Assembly (NCBI RefSeq): GCF_016765655.2
Contig: NZ_CP086106.1
Location: 342,001-406,000, forward strand
DNA: 64,000 nt
Direction: 5' to 3'
Origin: Skermanella mucosa
GTDB taxonomy: Bacteria > Pseudomonadota > Alphaproteobacteria > Azospirillales > Azospirillaceae
Under the pieces are notes generated by a model. The model worked only from the letters and a program-made list of their open reading frames with translations. It was not told where the DNA came from and made no database searches. Below, piece after piece: positions 59,532 to 64,000 of the stretch; position 1 is the stretch's first letter; every line of letters starts with the position of its first letter. The translations under genes and the position numbers were made by a program.

Positions 59532-60659
59532 TCAGCGGGCCTGGTCCAGTACCGCCGCGACCTCCCGCCCGTCGATGTCGCGGGCGGTGAAGGCCTGGCC
59601 GATGCCGCGCGCCAGCACGAAGGTGATCCGGCCGTCCTGGACCTTCTTGTCCTTCGCCATATGGCCCAACAGTTCCTGCGTGTCCCATGTCACGCCCGCG
59701 ACCTGGCCGAGCCGGGTCGGCAGGCCGATGCGGTCCAGATGGCGCCGCACCCGGGCGGGAACTTCGGCGTCGCAGTATCCCAGGCGCGCGGAGAGGTCGA
59801 ACGCCAGTCCCATGCCCAGCGCCACGCCCTCGCCGTGGAGCAGCCGGTCGTCGTAGCCGACCGCCGCCTCCAGGGCGTGGCCGAAGGTGTGGCCGAAGTT
59901 CAGCAGCGCGCGGCGGCCCGATTCGCGCTCGTCCTGGCCCACGATGGCGGCCTTGGCGGCGCAGCTCACGGTCACTGCCCGGACCAGCGCCTCCGGTTCG
60001 CCGGCGCAGACCGCTGCGCCGTGCTCCTCCAGCCAGGCGAAGAAGCCGGCGTCGTCGATCAGCCCGTACTTCACCACTTCGGCATATCCCGCCAGCATGT
60101 GGCGGCGGGACAGGGTGGCGAGCGCCCCGGTGTCGGCCAGCACCAGGCGGGGCTGGTGGAAGGAGCCGACCAGGTTCTTGCCCTGGCGGGTGTTGATCCC
60201 GGTCTTGCCGCCGACCGAGCTGTCGACCTGGGCCAGCAGGGTGGTGGGGACCTGGACGAAGTCGAGCCCGCGCAGCGCCACGGCCGCCGCGAACCCGGCG
60301 AGGTCGCCGATCACGCCGCCGCCCAGCGCCACCAGCATGGTGGACCGCTCGATCCCGCGCCCGAGCAGATCGTCGAGCAGGGCTTCCAGATGGACGAAGC
60401 TCTTGGTCTTCTCCCCCGCCGGCAGGACGATCGCCGGGCCGTTGCGCCGGACGCCGGCCTCGTCGAGCGAGGCTTCGAGGGCCGGCAGGTGGAGCGGGGC
60501 CACGGTGTCGTCGGTCACCACGACGACCGGCCGCCGGCCGGCCAGGGCGGAGATCCGCGCGCCGGCCCCGGCGATCACGCCCGGACCGATCACGATGTCG
60601 TAGCTTCGCTCGGCCAGATCGACCCGGACGATGTCCCGCATTGTGTCAGTCTTTCCCAT
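59532..60659 (-). CDS. aroB: 3-dehydroquinate synthase
   Basis: A 375-residue enzyme converting DAHP to 3-dehydroquinate in the shikimate pathway, NAD- and metal-dependent. Motifs: ALGGGVIGDLAGFAAA (NAD site), VPTTLLAQVDSSVGGKTGIN and LLNFGHTFGHALE with a metal-binding His. It follows aroK by 58 bp and is followed by the CorC-like gene. ATG 60659 or 60641 are both possible. Confidence 0.96.
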   Translation of the reverse strand: MGKTDTMRDIVRVDLAERSYDIVIGPGVIAGAGARISALAGRRPVVVVTDDTVAPLHLPALEASLDEAGVRRNGPAIVLPAGEKTKSFVHLEALLDDLLGRGIERSTMLVALGGGVIGDLAGFAAAVALRGLDFVQVPTTLLAQVDSSVGGKTGINTRQGKNLVGSFHQPRLVLADTGALATLSRRHMLAGYAEVVKYGLIDDAGFFAWLEEHGAAVCAGEPEALVRAVTVSCAAKAAIVGQDERESGRRALLNFGHTFGHALEAAVGYDDRLLHGEGVALGMGLAFDLSARLGYCDAEVPARVRRHLDRIGLPTRLGQVAGVTWDTQELLGHMAKDKKVQDGRITFVLARGIGQAFTARDIDGREVAAVLDQAR

Positions 60660-60717
60660 AAATCCAGCCCAAGAATTCCAGCCCGGGGATCCAGCCCCGG
60701 GGACCTGAATCGCCGGT

Positions 60718-61311
60718 TCAGTCGCCGTCCGCCAGGGTGACGCCGGGATAGGTGTCGAGCGCCTTCAGCACGCGCTCGACCGTTTCCTCCGGCGGGGCGT
60801 CGATGCTGTCCACGGTGATGTCCGCCTCCGCGTAGACCGGATATCTCAGGTCGATCAGCCGGCCCAGTATCTCGCGCGGGTTGCCCTGCTTGAGCAGGGG
60901 CCGGTTGCTTCGCCGGGAGGTCCGGGCCAGCAGCACGTCCAGTTCGGCGCGCAGCCAGACCGAGATGCCGTGGCTGCGGATCAGGGCGCGGGTCTCGGGG
61001 TCCATGTAGGCGCCGCCGCCCGTGGCCAGGATGTGCGGCGGGTTGTCCTGGAGCAGGCGCCCGATCACCCGCCGCTCCCCGGCGCGGAACTCGGCCTCGC
61101 CGAACTGCTCGAAGATCTCCTCGATGGTGCGGCCGGCGGCGGTCTCGATCTCGTTGTCGGCGTCGCGGAAGGGCAGGTGCAGCCGCGCCGCCAGCCGGCG
61201 CCCGATGCTCGTCTTTCCGGCCCCCATCAGGCCGACCAGCACCACGGTCCGGGGCACCACGAGGCGGGGGACCGCCGAGTGCGGCGAGGCGACAGACTGA
61301 TGGGCGTTCAT
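60718..61311 (-). CDS. aroK: Shikimate kinase
   Basis: A 197-residue kinase phosphorylating shikimate at the 3-hydroxyl. Walker A GLMGAGKT is at residues 27-34, the shikimate contacts D-x-D (RDADNEIE) and ATGGGAYMDP are present, and RSNRPLL is the lid. ATG 61311 is chosen; the frame extends 29 codons upstream. First gene of aroK-aroB. Confidence 0.96.
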   Translation of the reverse strand: MNAHQSVASPHSAVPRLVVPRTVVLVGLMGAGKTSIGRRLAARLHLPFRDADNEIETAAGRTIEEIFEQFGEAEFRAGERRVIGRLLQDNPPHILATGGGAYMDPETRALIRSHGISVWLRAELDVLLARTSRRSNRPLLKQGNPREILGRLIDLRYPVYAEADITVDSIDAPPEETVERVLKALDTYPGVTLADGD

Positions 61312-61600
61312 GGAACGGACGCGGCCTTCTGCGAACAGGATTGACAGTTGGTTATATTGCGCTGCGACGATGCCATCGGTACAGTATAGCGTCTTCAACC
61401 TTTGGGCAGGGGAAGATCCGCCGGCCGATCCGCGAGGGAAGGGCCCGGGATCCCGAACCGACCGCCCGCGGGTCCGGACTGTGCCTAAAAAAGGCCATGG
61501 TGTTCCTTAACACAAGGCATTTCGTCTTCTCCAGACCAATGACGGTGCCGTGGCTCGCTCTCGCAACCGCCCGTACTCGGGCTCATCCTCGACTGGTATC

Positions 61601-61741
61601 ATGTCCCGCTTGCTCAGCGTCCTGATCGTTCTCGTCCTGCTGGTCGCCGCCGGCGGATCGGTATTCCTGGCCACCTGGGACATCCCGGCGCCGTCCAGGA
61701 CGGTGGAGCGCGTCATTCCCGATGACCGTTTCCCCCGCTGA
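61601..61741 (+). CDS. 46-residue single-pass membrane protein upstream of xerD
   Basis: A 46-codon frame: a membrane helix (about residues 3-24) and a short polar tail TWDIPAPSRTVERVIPDDRFPR. The tail pattern (WDIP-P, V-VIPDDRFPR) is one I associate with small conserved proteins near xer genes in Rhodospirillales. The open frame begins at 61550, but ATG 61601 directly precedes the helix. The Shine-Dalgarno is poor. Function unknown. Confidence 0.7.
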   Translation: MSRLLSVLIVLVLLVAAGGSVFLATWDIPAPSRTVERVIPDDRFPR

Positions 61742-61808
61742 GCGGCCGAGCCGCCGACCCATGCGCTGATTTGCCGCGCCCCTGTTCACCGTAGCGGAAA
61801 GCATGCCC

Positions 61809-62786
61809 ATGGCACGTCCCGGACGCCCCCGAAAACCCAAGACGCTGGCGTCGCCGCGCGTCGAGGCCTTCCTCGACATGCTGGTGGCCGAGCGCGGCGC
61901 CGCGCACAACACGCGCCAGGCCTATGAACGGGACCTGATCGACGCGGCGTCATGGCTGTCAAAGCGCGGCACCGGCCTCGACGGCGCCGGCACCGACGAC
62001 CTGAGGGGATATCTCGACCATCTCAGCGGGCTGGACGGCGGGACCGCGGTCCGCACGATCGCCCGGCGGCTGTCGGCGCTTCGGCAGTTCTACCGGTTCC
62101 TGTGCTCGGAGGGGCTGCGCACCGACGATCCGGCGGCGACCATCGACAGCCCCAAGCAGGGCCGCCCGCTGCCCAAGATCCTGACCGAGGTCGAGGTCGA
62201 GACGCTGCTGGCGGCGGCCCAGCGCCGCGGCGGCCCGGACGGCATCCGGCTGGTGGCGCTGCTGGAAGTGCTCTACGCCACCGGCCTGCGCGTGTCGGAA
62301 CTGGTCGGGCTGCCGCTGACCGGCATCGCGCGGGACGCCCGCTGCCTGATCGTCAAGGGCAAGGGCGGCAAGGAGCGCATGGTGCCCCTGTCCGAGCCGG
62401 CGCGCGAGGCGCTGTCCGCCTACATGCCGCTGCGCAAGGCCTTCATGGTGCCGGGGCGGGAGCAGCGCCAGGCCGGGTTCCTGTTCCCGTCCCGCACGTC
62501 GGAGGACGGGCACCTGACCCGCCAGCGCTTCGCCCAGCTGCTCAAGGAACTGGCGATCGACGCCGGGATCGAGCCGCGCAAGGTCAGCCCCCACGTGCTT
62601 CGCCACGCCTTCGCGACCCATCTGCTGGACCATGGCGCCGACCTGCGCAGCGTCCAGAAGATGCTGGGCCACGCAGACATCGCGACGACCCAGATCTATA
62701 CCCATGTGGTCGGCGACCGCCTGAGGCGAGTCGTCAACGACCACCACCCCCTCGCGCGGCAAAAGAAACTCGCCGGCGCCGACTGA
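61809..62786 (+). CDS. xerD: Tyrosine recombinase XerD
   Basis: A 325-residue site-specific recombinase that resolves chromosome dimers at dif with XerC. The catalytic set is complete: R161 (ATGLRVSEL), K185, H262-x-x-R265 (HVLRHAF), H288 (LGHADI) and nucleophile Y297. N-terminal SAM-like domain about residues 15-105. ATG 61809 has a GGAAAG seven bases upstream; ATG 61803 would be too near it. The Xer/aro neighbourhood marks it as the chromosomal XerD rather than a phage integrase. Confidence 0.93.
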   Translation: MARPGRPRKPKTLASPRVEAFLDMLVAERGAAHNTRQAYERDLIDAASWLSKRGTGLDGAGTDDLRGYLDHLSGLDGGTAVRTIARRLSALRQFYRFLCSEGLRTDDPAATIDSPKQGRPLPKILTEVEVETLLAAAQRRGGPDGIRLVALLEVLYATGLRVSELVGLPLTGIARDARCLIVKGKGGKERMVPLSEPAREALSAYMPLRKAFMVPGREQRQAGFLFPSRTSEDGHLTRQRFAQLLKELAIDAGIEPRKVSPHVLRHAFATHLLDHGADLRSVQKMLGHADIATTQIYTHVVGDRLRRVVNDHHPLARQKKLAGAD

Positions 62787-62888
62787 GCGTCCTTCGGGCG
62801 ATTCGAACGATATCGACTGTTCTTTTCCGATCCTTTGGCGCTTTCGTTTGTTTGCTGTACGGACAGGGATGGAAACGAGGAAGACTCC

Positions 62889-64000
62889 ATGACCGGGAGG
62901 GCGGAGCAGCGCCTGGAGAAGACCAACGCCCGCCTGCGATGTCTTTCGGAGGCGATGGAGCGGATCCAGTCGGCCGGGTCGCGCGACGCGGTCATGAGCT
63001 CGATCCGCGAGGCCGCCGGCCAGCTCTGCGGAGCCGATGGAGTGGCGGTCGTCCTTCGGGCCGGCGACCAGTGCCATTACGTAGACGAGCATGCCATCGG
63101 CCCGCTTTGGCGTGGGCAGCGGTTTCCGCTGGAGTCCTGCATCTCCGGGTGGTCCATGCTGAACGGGCGGACCGCCGTGGTCCCCGATGTCTACCGGGAC
63201 GACCGCGTTCCCGCAGAACCCTACCGCCCGACTTTCGTCAGGAGCCTGATCACCGTTCCGATCGGGCGGGATGACCCCGACTCGGCGGTCGGGGTCTACT
63301 GGTCCGAGGTCCGGACCCCGGACGCTGAGGAGGTCGCCGCGTTGGAGACCCTGGCCCGCGCGGCCGCGACGGCGCTTCGCGGGATCGGGCTGTTCCAGTC
63401 GCTCAGTGCCGCGAAGGACCAGGCCGAACGGTCCCACGCGCAGGCGCTGGCGGGGCTCGCCGAGCGGGAGAAGGCCGAAGCCGCGCTGCGCACCAGCGAG
63501 GCGCGCTTCCGCACCCTGAGCGAGGCGATTCCCCAGCTCGTCTGGACGGCGGTCGGCCAGGGAGACTGGACCTGGGCCAGCCGCCAGTGGATCGCCTTCA
63601 CCGGGCAGGACGGCGCCGACGCGCTCCATTGGGGATGGCTTGAACCTGTCCATCCGGACGACCGCCCGGCGACCCGTGCCGCCTGGAAGGCGGCGTCGCG
63701 GCAGGGCTTCCTGGACATCGACCATCGGCTCCGGCGGAACGACGGCGAATTCCGCTGGTTCCAGACCCGGGCCCTGCCGGTCCGCGGCGACGGCGGCGAT
63801 ATCGCCCAGTGGTGCGGCACCAGCACCGACGTGAGCGCCCTGAAGGAGGTCGAGGCCGCCATGCGGCAGGCGCGCGACGAGGCGGAGAGGGCCAACCGCG
63901 CCAAGTCGCATTTCCTGGCGACCGCCAGCCACGACCTTCGCCAGCCCGTGACGGCTGCGTGCCTCTACATGGACCTGCTGAACCGCCGCCTGACGGACCC
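62889..64000 (+). CDS. GAF-PAS sensor histidine kinase (3' end outside window)
   Basis: At least 370 residues, open at the window edge. A coiled N terminus leads to a GAF domain (about 25-165; RFPLESCISGWSM, SLITVPIG) and a PAS domain with PAC region (about 205-325; FRTLSEAIPQLVWTA, WLEPVHPDDR). HisKA begins with AKSHFLATASHDLRQPVTAACLYMDLL, the DLRQP type often found in hybrid kinases with receivers. The GAF pattern (WSMLNGRTAVVPDVYRDDR) is like that of phytochrome-type and related light or redox sensors, but no bilin cysteine is seen. Further domains cannot be read. Confidence 0.92.
   Translation, partial: MTGRAEQRLEKTNARLRCLSEAMERIQSAGSRDAVMSSIREAAGQLCGADGVAVVLRAGDQCHYVDEHAIGPLWRGQRFPLESCISGWSMLNGRTAVVPDVYRDDRVPAEPYRPTFVRSLITVPIGRDDPDSAVGVYWSEVRTPDAEEVAALETLARAAATALRGIGLFQSLSAAKDQAERSHAQALAGLAEREKAEAALRTSEARFRTLSEAIPQLVWTAVGQGDWTWASRQWIAFTGQDGADALHWGWLEPVHPDDRPATRAAWKAASRQGFLDIDHRLRRNDGEFRWFQTRALPVRGDGGDIAQWCGTSTDVSALKEVEAAMRQARDEAERANRAKSHFLATASHDLRQPVTAACLYMDLLNRRLTD

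Noticed and set aside
61809-62786. xerD as a phage or island integrase
   Set aside because: It lies in the conserved aroK-aroB neighbourhood, next to no tRNA and no phage genes.

Overview
The window is high-GC alphaproteobacterial chromosome, most like Rhodospirillales/Azospirillaceae (Azospirillum or Skermanella type). Pointers are the aroK-aroB-CorC cluster next to a divergent xerD, an RpoE/ChrR pair with a matching sigma-E promoter, a rhizobial-type glpSTPQUV glycerol ABC operon, an ScfR-type regulator divergent from isocitrate lyase, and many orphan sensor kinases. The genus is inferred from gene content only. I see no tRNA, rRNA, CRISPR array, prophage or insertion sequence. One complete group II intron is present.

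Layout. 1-9.8 kb: rlmN (cut by the window edge), an IalB-like secreted protein, ECF sigma factor plus ChrR-type anti-sigma, an Rpn-family nuclease, an intergenic palindromic repeat, a SpoU-type RNA methyltransferase divergent from a type II asparaginase, a quinone oxidoreductase, a SAM methyltransferase and a membrane acyltransferase. 9.8-19 kb: a TRAP-type binding protein translationally coupled to a PAS histidine kinase, the phage-shock cluster (pspF, sigma-54 promoter, an unannotated 51-residue membrane protein, pspA-pspB-pspC) and a chemoreceptor. 19-29.6 kb: FkbM methyltransferase, the glycerol ABC operon behind tandem GlpR-like operators, a second Rpn nuclease, and benE divergent from a GntR regulator with a palindromic operator. 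29.6-42.6 kb: sensor kinase, a ribosome-hibernation factor fused to a cold-shock domain, RlpA, an amino-acid-type binding protein, a 7TM hybrid kinase, OsmC, a glycosyltransferase, an outer-membrane protein, a GH17 membrane enzyme and a TylF-type methyltransferase.

42.8-52.7 kb: the acyl-CoA regulator and aceA face each other across an array of six TTAC boxes. Then come DUF4170, a DJ-1/PfpI-like protein lacking the catalytic cysteine, a DUF1207 outer-membrane protein, the group II intron, and kynU-kynA. The intron sits inside a second copy of the intergenic palindromic repeat. Removing it restores the repeat, which places both intron ends, and an EBS1-IBS1 match supports the 5' end. 52.9-57.4 kb: truncated haemoglobin, then an overlapping four-gene operon (PepSY protein, cytochrome b561, response regulator, sensor kinase) converging on heme A synthase. 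57.5-64 kb: CBS protein, CorC-like protein, aroB and aroK on one strand, with a 46-residue membrane protein, xerD and a GAF/PAS kinase (cut by the edge) on the other.

Common themes are envelope and oxidative stress sensing (Psp, RpoE/ChrR, OsmC, PepSY-cytochrome-two-component operon), carbon scavenging (glycerol, glyoxylate shunt, kynurenine pathway, benzoate) and heavy investment in sensor kinases with no adjacent response regulator. Start codons were chosen by family alignment, overlap or Shine-Dalgarno sequence. Alternatives are given where the choice matters.
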